A stretch of DNA of 6,970 nt from Lentisphaerota bacterium (GTDB taxonomy: Bacteria > Verrucomicrobiota > Kiritimatiellia > JAAZAB01), in contig JAIVGW010000051.1 in NCBI GenBank assembly GCA_020201415.1, forward strand, positions 1 through 6,970, in the 5' to 3' direction. The notes beneath the pieces are model-generated. The model was not told where the DNA came from and did not search any database. It was given only the letters and a program-made list of their open reading frames with translations. Shown piece after piece: positions 1 to 6,892 of this stretch. Positions within the stretch are counted from its first letter, which is position 1. Each line of letters starts with the position of its first letter. A program made the translations under genes and the position numbers.

Positions 1-1
1 G

Positions 2-397
2 GCACGCGAAGTGCGCGCGCCGATCGACGGGTTGGTGCTGCGTTATGATTTCGTTGAAGGCGAACTGGTGCGTCCGGACATGGTGCTGCTGGAAATTTTC
101 GGCGGCGAGCGCCAGATGCTTAAGTTGCGCATTCCCGAGCGGCATGCCACGCGCGTGTCCGTCGGTGACCGCTATCGGGCGCGACTTGTCTCGTTCCGCG
201 GTTTGCGCGACGAATGGTTCACGGGCGAATTAAAGACGCTGCGTCACGTAATCCAGTATGAAGGCGCCCAGGGCTATCGCGTGGCCTATTGCGATTTTGA
301 TGCCGGCGGGCGTATGGTTCCGCCCGGTGCAACGGCGGAAGCCAAAATTTATTGCGGTCGTATACGCCTTTGGTTCTTCCTGCTGGGTCTGGATTGA
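2..397 (+). CDS. HlyD-family membrane fusion protein (periplasmic adaptor), C-terminal fragment
   Basis: This is the C-terminal 131 residues of a periplasmic adaptor whose start lies before the window; the frame is open from base 2. Adaptors of this family link an inner-membrane exporter to the outer membrane or hold substrate in the periplasm. The fragment opens with VRAPIDGLVL, the typical second half of the biotinyl-lipoyl-like domain, followed by VEGELVRPDMVLLEIF. A beta-barrel region follows (KLRIPERHATRVSVGDRYRA) and then a membrane-proximal end with VPPGATAEAKI, which matches the usual 'pGm.a.v.i' close of HlyD proteins. The tail RIRLWFFLLGLD is hydrophobic. A GTG at position 11 is not the start, because the lipoyl motif already runs through it. 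Only 33 bp separate it from the ABC exporter gene, in the same phase, so the genes probably form one operon. Family assignment is firm; the substrate is unknown. Confidence 0.85.
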   Translation, partial: AREVRAPIDGLVLRYDFVEGELVRPDMVLLEIFGGERQMLKLRIPERHATRVSVGDRYRARLVSFRGLRDEWFTGELKTLRHVIQYEGAQGYRVAYCDFDAGGRMVPPGATAEAKIYCGRIRLWFFLLGLD

Positions 398-430
398 TGG
401 CCGTGTCCGGCCGCCTGGCGCGGTATTTCC

Positions 431-2179
431 ATGCAATCTTCAGATTATATTCTACAGGTCTGGCGCTTTCTGCGACCCTGCCGCACGCGGCTCATGCAAA
501 TGTTGGCGCTGACCGTGGGCATGTCGCTGCTGGCGATGCTGCCGCCGCTGCTGGTGCGGGCTTTCATCGACCAGGTGATCAGCGGCGGCCGGCATGAACT
601 GATGCTGCCGCTGAGCGTGGCGTTGCTGCTTACCCCGGTGCTGGCGGCTTTTGCCGGGTTTCTGCAGACGCAGGGTGTGGCCTATGTCGGACAGCGTTTT
701 GTCTTCGACATCCGTTACGCCCTGTATCAGCATCTGCTGCGCATGTCGATGCGCTTCTTCGGCCGCTACAGCACCGGCATGCTGGTGAACCGCTTGATGG
801 GCGATACCGGCTCGGTGGCCAATATGTTGTCCGCCCAGACTATCGGTATCGTTTCCGACCTGGTCTGCTCGTCCTTTGCCGTGGCGGTGACCTTCACCAT
901 CAACTGGCGCCTGGCCATGGTGGTCGCGTTGATCATCTTTGTCTTTGTGGCCAACTACCACTACAATATCATGCGCATCCGGCGCACCTCGCGACGCTAC
1001 AAGCAGTCCTTCGACCGCATGTCGGGCGGCGTGCAGAACCGTCTGGTGGCCGGGCTGACGGTAAAAACCTTCGGTACGGAAAACCGGGAACAGGACTCCT
1101 TCGAAGAGGACTCGAGCGAAAGCGCCTTGCTGCACCAGGCCTCCGGCCTGGCCGGCAACATGTTTCATCAGAACACCGCGCTGATTCAGAATCTCGGTCG
1201 CGCCATCCTGTATTTCATGGGTTGCGCGATGGTGCTGCGCGGCGAGATGAGTTACGGCGATGTGCTGGCCTTCACCACCTACGCCATGCAGTTGCTGGGG
1301 CCGGCCGTGCGGTTTTCCGAGCTGGCGAGCCGTTTGCAGGACGTGCGCATATCCATTGAGCGTGTGATGGAACTGTATCAGCAGCCGGTGGAAGTCAGCG
1401 ACCGTCCGGGCGCCCGGCCGCTGCGGCGTGTTTCAGGTCTGGTGGAGTTCCATGACGTGGATTTCCATTACAACAAGGGCCAGCCGATAATTACCGGTTT
1501 CAACCTGCGGGTTGAGCCGGGCGAGACCATTGCCCTGGTGGGGCCGACCGGTTGCGGCAAGAGCACCCTGCTGCTTTTGCTGATGCGGTTTTTCGATGTC
1601 CGCGGCGGACGGGTCTGTCTGGACGACCGCGATGTGCGGGATATCCGGCTGCATGACCTGCGCGCGCAGTTCGGCGTGGTGTTGCAGGAGCCGATGCTGT
1701 TCAGCGTCAGCATTGCCGACAATATCCGCTACGCCCGGCCGCGCGCCAGCCAGGATCAGATCGAAGCGGCGGCCCGGGTGGCGGAAATTCATGAGTTCAT
1801 CAGTTCCCTGCCGGAAGGCTACGCGACGATGCTTGGCAGCGAAGGTCTGCAATTGTCCATGGGCCAGAAGCAGCGGCTGACGATCGCCCGCGCGGTACTG
1901 ACCGATCCGGCGATCATGATCATGGATGAGGCCACCAGCGCCCTGGACAGTGAATCCGAGCGCGCCATCCAGCTGGCCATGAAAAGGGTTTTGACCAAGC
2001 GTACGGCCTTCATCGTGGCGCATCGTTTGAGCACGATCCGCGAGGCGCACCGCATCCTGCTGATCGATGCCGGCCGCATTATCGAAAGCGGAAATCACGC
2101 GCAGTTGATGGCCTTGGAAAACGGACGCTACCGCGCGCTTTACAACAGACATCTGGATACCGGTGTGATCGATGATTAA
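431..2179 (+). CDS. ABC exporter half-transporter (TMD-NBD), catalytically competent subunit
   Basis: A 582-residue fused permease-ATPase of the MsbA/LmrA-like exporter type, of normal length. Six membrane segments can be placed at about residues 21-47, 58-85, 134-158, 160-182, 245-268 and 275-297, with the ATPase domain from about 337. A-loop Tyr347, Walker A GPTGCGKST (371-379), Q-loop Gln419, Walker B IMIMDE (Asp499, catalytic Glu500), D-loop SALD (503-506) and H-loop His531 are all canonical. The signature is LSMGQ (475-479), with Met replacing the first Gly of LSGGQ. ATG 431 is the first start after the preceding in-frame stop at 395-397; no strong ribosome binding site is visible, so coupling to the HlyD gene is plausible. 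Its last codons overlap the next ABC gene (ATG at 2172, stop at 2177-2179), pointing to coupled translation and a heterodimer. The substrate cannot be read from the sequence; lipid, peptide or drug export are all possible. Confidence 0.93.
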   Translation: MQSSDYILQVWRFLRPCRTRLMQMLALTVGMSLLAMLPPLLVRAFIDQVISGGRHELMLPLSVALLLTPVLAAFAGFLQTQGVAYVGQRFVFDIRYALYQHLLRMSMRFFGRYSTGMLVNRLMGDTGSVANMLSAQTIGIVSDLVCSSFAVAVTFTINWRLAMVVALIIFVFVANYHYNIMRIRRTSRRYKQSFDRMSGGVQNRLVAGLTVKTFGTENREQDSFEEDSSESALLHQASGLAGNMFHQNTALIQNLGRAILYFMGCAMVLRGEMSYGDVLAFTTYAMQLLGPAVRFSELASRLQDVRISIERVMELYQQPVEVSDRPGARPLRRVSGLVEFHDVDFHYNKGQPIITGFNLRVEPGETIALVGPTGCGKSTLLLLLMRFFDVRGGRVCLDDRDVRDIRLHDLRAQFGVVLQEPMLFSVSIADNIRYARPRASQDQIEAAARVAEIHEFISSLPEGYATMLGSEGLQLSMGQKQRLTIARAVLTDPAIMIMDEATSALDSESERAIQLAMKRVLTKRTAFIVAHRLSTIREAHRILLIDAGRIIESGNHAQLMALENGRYRALYNRHLDTGVIDD

Positions 2180-2442
2180 AACCAGCCATCGCCGGCGCTA
2201 CATAGAGTTCAGGCCGCCTTACCAGCGCAAGTCGCGCCGGAGCGGCAACTGGGCCCTGTGTCTGCGCTTTGCCCGGGAATATCTGGCGCCGCACCGCCGC
2301 TTGATTATGCTCTGCACTCTGCTGACGGCCCTGGATTCCTGCGGTTCGTTTTACCTGATCGCCTATTACAGCCGCGTGGTGGTGGATTCGATTCTGGTCG
2401 TGCAGCCCATGGAAACCGTGGCCGTGAAACAGATGGACTACC

Positions 2443-3990
2443 GTGACCAGCCGCCAAGCGTCGGCGCCCGGACGCGGCTCGATCCGCGCCCGGCGCCGCA
2501 TCATGCTGGGGCGCGGCGTGACCAAGCGGTTGCGGGACGACATGCACGCGCATGTCATTCGCCTCTCGCTGGCCGCGCAGTCGGTGCATACGCCGGGCCG
2601 GTTGATGGCGCGCATTCTTTCGGATGTCAACACCGTGCAGGAACACATGCTGACGCTGGTCATCAACGCCTCCAGCAACCTGTTGATGGTGCTGGCGGGT
2701 CTGGGCCTGCTCTGGTGGGTCGATTGGCACATGGCATTGATGGCGGTATGCATCATGCCGGTTTATGTGATCATCTACCGCACCGCCCGGCCTTATTTGG
2801 AGCAGGCCAATCGCGAGCAGCGGCATACCAATGCCTGTCTGTATGGCCTGAGTTCTCAGAAATTTGACGCCGTGCGCCTGATTCAATCCTCCGGGCGCGA
2901 GAAACACGAGAGCCTGGTGTTTCACCGCCTGATTGCCTGCTATTTCCGGGATGGGATGTACAGTTCGCGCGCCGGCGCCATCACCAGTATGCTGGGGCAG
3001 ACCATCAGCGCCCTGGGCACCAATGGCGCGATATTTCTGTTCGGTGTGCATCGCGTGCTGGCCGGCGACATTACACTGGGCCAAATGCTGTATGCCTACG
3101 GCACGGCGGCCTCGCTCTTCTCTCCGGTGCTGGCCCTCAGCCGTATGAACATGATCTTTGCCCACCTGATGGTTTCCCTGCAGCGGCTGGTGGAAATAAT
3201 GGATGAGCCCAACCTGATTGAAGAAGCGCCGGATGCCCGGGATATCAACTGGCCGCTGCGCCAGTCCATCAGTGTGCGCAACTTGGGCTTCAGTTATGCG
3301 CCTGATATGCCTCCGGTATTGCGCGATGTCAGCCTGGAGGTTCCCGCCGGCACCTGGACCTGCATTATGGGCTCCAGCGGCAGCGGCAAGAGCACCCTGC
3401 TGTTTCTGCTGGGGCGGTTGCAGGATCCCCAGACCGGTGAAATTCTGCTGGACGGCATATCCCTGAAAAAAGTCAAGCTGGCGGCCTTGCGCCGGCATGT
3501 GGCGCTGGTGCCGCAGGAGCCGCAGATTCTGAGCGGCACGGTGCGCGACAACGTCTGTTACGGCCGGCCGCTGGCTGAGCCGGACGACATCATGGCAGCC
3601 GCCCGTGCCGCTGAATTCCATGATTTTGTCATGACCATGCCGGTGAAATACGAGACCCTGCTGGGTGAGAAGGGCACCAGCCTTTCCGGCGGCCAACGCC
3701 AGCGTCTTTCGCTGGCGCGCACCCTGCTGACGCGGCCGGAAATCCTGCTGCTGGATGATTGCACCTCCGCGCTGGACGCCGAGACCGAGTTTCGCATTCA
3801 GGAGACGCTCGCCCGTGTGCTGCACGGCAAGACCGCCGTCATGGTGTCGCAGCGTATTTCCATGGCCCAGCGCTGCCAGCAGATCTGTGTTTTGCATGAC
3901 GGCGTGATATCCGAATGCGGCAGCCCCGCCGAGTTGCTGGCGCATGGCGGCTATTATGCCCGCCTGCATGCGCAGCAGACCGGCCAATGA
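2443..3990 (+). CDS. Main open frame of the second ABC half-transporter: TM3-6 and degenerate-site ATPase
   Basis: This is the long uninterrupted part of the broken gene. If translated alone from GTG 2443 it gives 515 residues, but GTG 2443 or ATG 2503 are only available starts, not likely native ones. Numbered from GTG 2443, hydrophobic helices corresponding to TM3-TM6 lie at about 72-93, 96-113, 178-205 and 214-238, and the ATPase domain runs from about 275. Visible motifs are A-loop Tyr285, Walker A GSSGSGKST (310-318), Q-loop Gln358 and a canonical LSGGQ signature (414-418). Walker B ends in LLLDDC: Asp438 is the usual Walker B acid, but position 439 is Asp (codon 3757-3759) where exporters carry the catalytic Glu. 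The H-loop reads VSQRIS, with Gln470 (codon 3850-3852) for His. Both changes mark a non-catalytic ATP site, as in one half of TM287/288-like heterodimers. The likely partner is the upstream ABC protein. Confidence 0.8.
   Translation: MTSRQASAPGRGSIRARRRIMLGRGVTKRLRDDMHAHVIRLSLAAQSVHTPGRLMARILSDVNTVQEHMLTLVINASSNLLMVLAGLGLLWWVDWHMALMAVCIMPVYVIIYRTARPYLEQANREQRHTNACLYGLSSQKFDAVRLIQSSGREKHESLVFHRLIACYFRDGMYSSRAGAITSMLGQTISALGTNGAIFLFGVHRVLAGDITLGQMLYAYGTAASLFSPVLALSRMNMIFAHLMVSLQRLVEIMDEPNLIEEAPDARDINWPLRQSISVRNLGFSYAPDMPPVLRDVSLEVPAGTWTCIMGSSGSGKSTLLFLLGRLQDPQTGEILLDGISLKKVKLAALRRHVALVPQEPQILSGTVRDNVCYGRPLAEPDDIMAAARAAEFHDFVMTMPVKYETLLGEKGTSLSGGQRQRLSLARTLLTRPEILLLDDCTSALDAETEFRIQETLARVLHGKTAVMVSQRISMAQRCQQICVLHDGVISECGSPAELLAHGGYYARLHAQQTGQ
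2462..2498 (+). repeat. GC-rich inverted repeat (hairpin) at the frame break
   Basis: The arms 2462-2477 and 2484-2498 pair over 14 base pairs. CGCGG (2473-2477) pairs with CCGCG (2484-2488) around a 6-base loop. An A-C mismatch follows, then GG/CC (2470-2471 with 2490-2491), one unpaired C at 2469, and CGGCGCC (2462-2468) with GGCGCCG (2492-2498). It lies inside the interval where the reading frame changes and where TM2 coding sequence is missing. No T-run follows, so it is not an intrinsic terminator. A strong hairpin like this can promote replication slippage or deletion, and also polymerase or base-calling errors; the sequence cannot say which. Confidence 0.7.
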
Positions 3991-4024
3991 TTCACGCTTG
4001 CCCGGGCCGGCCGGATGCCATATA

Positions 4025-4054
4025 TTGATGTTTTGTTACTTCTAAGCGATTAAT
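4025..4054 (+). promoter_or_regulatory. Possible sigma-70-type promoter for rfaE2-hldD
   Basis: The 107-bp gap between the ABC gene and rfaE2 is the only clearly AT-richer stretch before the heptose operon. TTGATG (4025-4030) and ATTAAT (4049-4054), separated by 18 bases, each match four of six consensus positions or better. The match is loose and other pairings in this AT-rich stretch are possible. The location makes a promoter here reasonable, but the exact boxes are a guess. Confidence 0.3.
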
Positions 4055-4084
4055 TACGTTGTTTCGAACACCATCCCGAACGAA

Positions 4085-4092
4085 TAAGGAAG
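4085..4092 (+). promoter_or_regulatory. Ribosome binding site that fixes the rfaE2 start
   Basis: TAAGGAAG lies five bases before ATG 4098. It supports that ATG over the in-frame TTG at 4059, which would add 13 residues (FRTPSRTNKEAV region) that resemble no part of the family and would bury this site in coding sequence. Confidence 0.75.
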
Positions 4093-4097
4093 CGGTC

Positions 4098-4589
4098 ATG
4101 CGTGATTGTGAAACAAAAATCCTGGATGCGGCGGCCATGCAGGCAGCGCGGGAACAGCTGACGCGCTCCGGTAAGAAGCTGGTATTTACCAACGGCTGCT
4201 TCGATATTCTGCATGCCGGCCACGTTTCCTACCTGGAATTTGCCCGGCGGCAGGGCGACGCCCTGCTGCTCGGTCTGAATTCGGATGCCTCGGTGCGCCG
4301 CAACAAGGGCCCCACACGTCCGATCAATCCCGAGCGCCAGCGCGCGCAGGTGTTGGCGGCGCTGGAATGCGTCGATTATGTCGTGCTCTTTGATGAGGAC
4401 GAGCCGGAGCAACTGATTATGGCGATCACCCCGGACGTGCTGGTCAAGGGCGAGGATTGGGCGCATTATGTCAGCGGGCCCGCATGGGTGGAAGGGCATG
4501 GCGGGCGGGTGGTGCTGGCGCCTTTGCTGCAGGGGTTTTCCACCAGCGCCATGATCGAACGAATTCGTCAAAATTACGGAGATGCATAA
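4098..4589 (+). CDS. rfaE2: D-glycero-beta-D-manno-heptose 1-phosphate adenylyltransferase, stand-alone domain
   Basis: A 163-residue cytoplasmic nucleotidyltransferase that transfers AMP from ATP to heptose 1-phosphate, giving ADP-D-glycero-beta-D-manno-heptose for lipopolysaccharide inner-core synthesis. It belongs to the cytidylyltransferase-like (RfaE domain II / HldC) family. TNGCFDILHAGHVSYL spans residues 31-46 and contains the HxGH nucleotide-binding motif (His39, Gly41, His42). LNSDASVRR (60-68) follows, with a Lys70-Gly71-Pro72 turn, then VKGEDW (116-121) and a C-terminal STSAMIERI (148-156), which corresponds to the conserved S-T-T/S segment of E. coli HldE. It equals the C-terminal domain of HldE; the ribokinase-like N-terminal kinase is absent, so HldA activity must be encoded elsewhere. 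The start ATG 4098 has a good ribosome binding site. The stop is two bases before hldD, so the two form an operon in pathway order. Confidence 0.93.
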   Translation: MRDCETKILDAAAMQAAREQLTRSGKKLVFTNGCFDILHAGHVSYLEFARRQGDALLLGLNSDASVRRNKGPTRPINPERQRAQVLAALECVDYVVLFDEDEPEQLIMAITPDVLVKGEDWAHYVSGPAWVEGHGGRVVLAPLLQGFSTSAMIERIRQNYGDA

Positions 4590-4591
4590 TC

Positions 4592-5554
4592 ATGGCTCTA
4601 AAATTTATCGTTACCGGCGGCGCCGGCTTCATCGGCAGCAACCTGGTGGCCGCTTTGAATGCCGCCGGTGAGCCGGACATCCTGATCGTTGATCGCCTGG
4701 GCCATTCCGAGAAGTGGCGCAACCTGGTCGGATTGCAGTTTGAGGATTACATGGATAAAGCCGATTTCCGCCGGAACTTGGACGATGAGCGCTGGCGCGG
4801 GGTGGCGACGGTTTTTCATCTGGGCGCCTGTAGTTCCACCACCGAAACCGATGCCGACTACCTGGCCGATAACAATTACCGTTATACCCGCGAGTTGTGC
4901 GAGTGGTGTCTGAAAAGCGGGAAGCGTTTCATCTATGCCTCCAGCGCCGCCACCTACGGCGACGGCCAGTTGGGGTATGACGACACTCCCGCGCTGCTGC
5001 CGCGCCTGCGTCCCCTGAATATGTACGGTTATTCCAAGCATATGTTTGATTTGTGGGCCTGGCGTAATGATTTGTTCTCGCGGATCGCCGGGTTGAAATA
5101 TTTCAATGTCTTCGGGCCGGGCGAAGCGCACAAGGGCGAGATGCGTTCCATGGTGCATAAGGCGGTGGAGCAGATCAAGGCCGAAGGCCGGGTCAGCCTG
5201 TTCCGGTCGCATCGGCCCGAATTCGCCGACGGCGAGCAGCGGCGGGACTTTGTTTACGTCAAGGATTCCGTCAGGGTGACTTTGTTTATGCATGAACATC
5301 AGGATGTGGGCGGTCTGTTCAATTGCGGCGCCGGCCGGGCGCGCACCTGGAATGACCTGGCGCGGGCGGTTTTTGCCGCGCTGGATCGGCCGCCCTGCAT
5401 TGAATATGTCGATATGCCGGCGGCCCTGCGCGGCAAATACCAGTATCACACGCAAGCCGCCACCGCGCGGCTGCAACAGGCCGGCTACAACCGGCCGTTC
5501 ACGGACCTGGAAGAGGCGGTCCGGGAATATGTACAGTCCCTCCAGCCTGCATAG
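4592..5554 (+). CDS. hldD: ADP-L-glycero-D-manno-heptose 6-epimerase
   Basis: A 320-residue cytoplasmic NADP-dependent epimerase of the extended short-chain dehydrogenase/reductase family. It converts ADP-D-glycero-beta-D-manno-heptose to the L-glycero form used by heptosyltransferases. The Rossmann motif GGAGFIG is at 9-15. GACSSTTE (78-85), DNNY (93-96), YASSAATYG (115-123) and the catalytic YxxxK pair Tyr145/Lys149 in YGYSK are all as in E. coli HldD. FNVFGPGEAHKGEMRS (171-186) contains Lys181, which aligns with the second active-site lysine of the E. coli enzyme. RRDFVYVKD (217-225) follows. Between LF (203-204) and RRDF there are about six more residues than in E. coli, including FADGEQ. 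The length is otherwise ordinary. ATG 4592 has GGAG (4578-4581) ten bases upstream, within the end of rfaE2, so translation is probably coupled. An upstream in-frame extension to 4457 would only read the rfaE2 sequence in another phase. Confidence 0.96.
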   Translation: MALKFIVTGGAGFIGSNLVAALNAAGEPDILIVDRLGHSEKWRNLVGLQFEDYMDKADFRRNLDDERWRGVATVFHLGACSSTTETDADYLADNNYRYTRELCEWCLKSGKRFIYASSAATYGDGQLGYDDTPALLPRLRPLNMYGYSKHMFDLWAWRNDLFSRIAGLKYFNVFGPGEAHKGEMRSMVHKAVEQIKAEGRVSLFRSHRPEFADGEQRRDFVYVKDSVRVTLFMHEHQDVGGLFNCGAGRARTWNDLARAVFAALDRPPCIEYVDMPAALRGKYQYHTQAATARLQQAGYNRPFTDLEEAVREYVQSLQPA

Positions 5555-5586
5555 AGCAGGCGCTCGTAAGGCTGAGCTCCGCATGC

Positions 5587-5605
5587 AGCCCGGCGTCGGG
5601 TTTTT
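5587..5605 (+). terminator. Probable intrinsic terminator after hldD
   Basis: CCCG (5589-5592) pairs with CGGG (5597-5600) around a GCGT loop, extended by a G-T and an A-T pair (5587-5588 with 5601-5602). Five Ts follow directly at 5601-5605 and six more at 5610-5615. The stem is short, but the position, 33 bp after the hldD stop and before the MFS gene, fits the end of the heptose operon. Confidence 0.55.
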
Positions 5606-5638
5606 CAGGTTTTTTGAAAGGGATTTTCCATAATCATC

Positions 5639-6892
5639 ATGCGCCGTGCCGGATATTTCAATTTTATTCTCAAAAACAGGGATTTTCTCGGATTCGGGTT
5701 TCTGCTTACCTTTATCTGCAGTCTGGGGCAGACTTTCTTCATCGGTTTCTACAACGGCCATATCCGCGAGGCCTTCAGCCTTTCCAATAGCGGGTTCGGT
5801 GCCCTGTACGGCCTGGCGACACTGGCCAGCGCCATGACTTTGATCAGCGCCGGCCGCCTGATTGATCGCATGGATTTGAGGGTTTATACCTTGAGCGTGC
5901 TGGCCTTGATGTTGCTGGGCTGCCTGTTGATGGCGGCCGGAAGCACGATTTGGATGCTGGCGCCGGCATTGGCCCTGTTGCGACTGTCAGGCCAGGGGTT
6001 GCTGCCGCACATTTCCAATACCAGTATGGGGCGCTATTTTGATGAAACCCGCGGGCGGGCGGTCAGTATCGCGCATCTGGGGCTCAATGCCGGTCAGGTC
6101 GCGCTGCCGCTGCTGGCGGCCTGGCTGATCGGCCGGTCGGGCTGGCGCGCCAGTTGGCTGGTTTACGCCCTGACCCTGGCGCTGCTGGTGATGCCGTTGG
6201 TTGTTTGGCTGCTGCGGGACCATCCCCGGCGCCATGCCAAATGGGTCGAGTTGGAATTGCGGACCGCAAGGGCCAGGGACCCCCGCGATCGATCCTTGTC
6301 GTTGAAAAAACTGCTGCTGGGGGACCGGCGCTTCGTCACGATTCTGCCGGGTATTCTGAGCATATCGCTGTTCGGGACGTCGCTGCTGTTTTTCCAGGAC
6401 GAGCTGTTGGCCGCCCGCGGTTGGGGCGCGGCGTGGTTTGCCTGGTCGTTTCCCTTCTATTCCGTCGGTATGCTGGCGGCGGTGCTGGGCTGCGGCTGGT
6501 TGGTGGATCGTCTGGGCAACAGCTTGAAACTGCTGCCGTTTGTCTATGTGCCTTTCATCGTGGCCCTGCTGGTGCTGAGCTGTGCCGAAGCGCCGGGCTG
6601 GCTGCCGTTGATGCTGCTGCTGATCGGTGTCAGCCATGGCCTGGTGGCGGTGGTCGGCGGCACGCTCTGGCCGGAACTCTACGGCACCGAAGCCCTGGGC
6701 CGGATTCGTGCGCTGGTGAATGCCACGATGGTAATGGGTACGGCCGTGATGCCCACGCTGGTGGGATATCTCTATGATGCGGGAGTTTCCATTTCCGCCA
6801 GCTATCTGGCGTTTGCGGCCTATATGTTGATCTGCGGCATCTTGCAGCTGCCGTTGGGTTATAGGCGCGGTGCTTCTGACGTCAGGGTGTAA
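5639..6892 (+). CDS. Major facilitator superfamily (MFS) transporter, substrate unknown
   Basis: A 417-residue inner-membrane protein with two sets of about six hydrophobic helices (roughly residues 15-195 and 232-408) split by a charged central loop (196-228, rich in Arg/Lys/Glu). The MFS signature between helices 2 and 3 is seen as GRLIDRMDLR (72-81), and the equivalent loop of the second half as GWLVDRLGN (286-294). RLSGQGLLPHISNTSMGRYF (115-133, helix 4 to loop) and RGRAVSI (138-144) resemble the monocarboxylate / oxalate-formate antiporter-like side of the superfamily, a weak inference. ATG 5639 is used because the frame is closed by TGA at 5615-5617 and no nearer start exists. The best ribosome binding site, AAAGGGA (5617-5623), sits 15 bases upstream, which is unusually far and suggests modest translation. 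A terminator lies between it and hldD, so a role in heptose metabolism is not implied. Confidence 0.88.
   Translation: MRRAGYFNFILKNRDFLGFGFLLTFICSLGQTFFIGFYNGHIREAFSLSNSGFGALYGLATLASAMTLISAGRLIDRMDLRVYTLSVLALMLLGCLLMAAGSTIWMLAPALALLRLSGQGLLPHISNTSMGRYFDETRGRAVSIAHLGLNAGQVALPLLAAWLIGRSGWRASWLVYALTLALLVMPLVVWLLRDHPRRHAKWVELELRTARARDPRDRSLSLKKLLLGDRRFVTILPGILSISLFGTSLLFFQDELLAARGWGAAWFAWSFPFYSVGMLAAVLGCGWLVDRLGNSLKLLPFVYVPFIVALLVLSCAEAPGWLPLMLLLIGVSHGLVAVVGGTLWPELYGTEALGRIRALVNATMVMGTAVMPTLVGYLYDAGVSISASYLAFAAYMLICGILQLPLGYRRGASDVRV

Larger units (their letters stand above)
2172..3990 (+). pseudogene. Second ABC exporter half-transporter gene, interrupted by a frameshift and lacking TM2
   Basis: The gene starts at ATG 2172 inside the end of the previous ABC gene. 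Its first ~90-100 residues carry a basic cytoplasmic segment and membrane helix 1 (about residues 44-65, then VVVDSILVV). The rest of the protein, from RIMLGRGVTKRL at about base 2497 to the stop at 3990, lies in the +1-shifted frame. The original frame stays open to 2867 but reads as Arg/His/Gly-rich non-protein sequence. The new frame is open only from 2428, so the switch lies between 2428 and about 2500. A second hydrophobic helix should sit there, but none is encoded in any of the three forward frames. This fits a deletion of 3n+2 bases rather than a simple one-base slip, although a base-calling or assembly fault is possible. The whole locus is 1819 bp, near the size of an intact exporter gene. 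The body downstream is well conserved, so any lesion is recent or artefactual. Confidence 0.75.

Noticed and set aside
2428..2500. Programmed +1 ribosomal frameshift joining the two parts of the second ABC gene
   Set aside because: There is no in-frame stop or rare-codon slippery site in the interval, and joining the frames at any point still leaves the protein without TM2. ABC exporters are not known to use such recoding.
2172..2867. Independent 231-residue protein from ATG 2172
   Set aside because: Only the first ~90-100 residues look like protein (TM1 of an exporter); the remainder is the ABC body read in the wrong frame, so it is the 5' part of the broken gene rather than a separate gene.
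2305..3987. 560-codon open frame on the minus strand opposite the second ABC gene
   Set aside because: Its translation is rich in His, Gln, Gly and Arg with no recognisable domain, and it mirrors the well-supported ABC coding sequence. It is a by-product of high-GC codon use. The same holds for the long minus-strand frames at 452-1168, 1433-2152, 4598-5761 and 5987-6949.
3991..4024. Terminator after the second ABC gene (overlapping GCCCGGGC and GGCCGGCC palindromes near 3999-4013)
   Set aside because: The palindromes are short, have no usable loop and are not followed directly by a T-run, so I cannot support an intrinsic terminator here.
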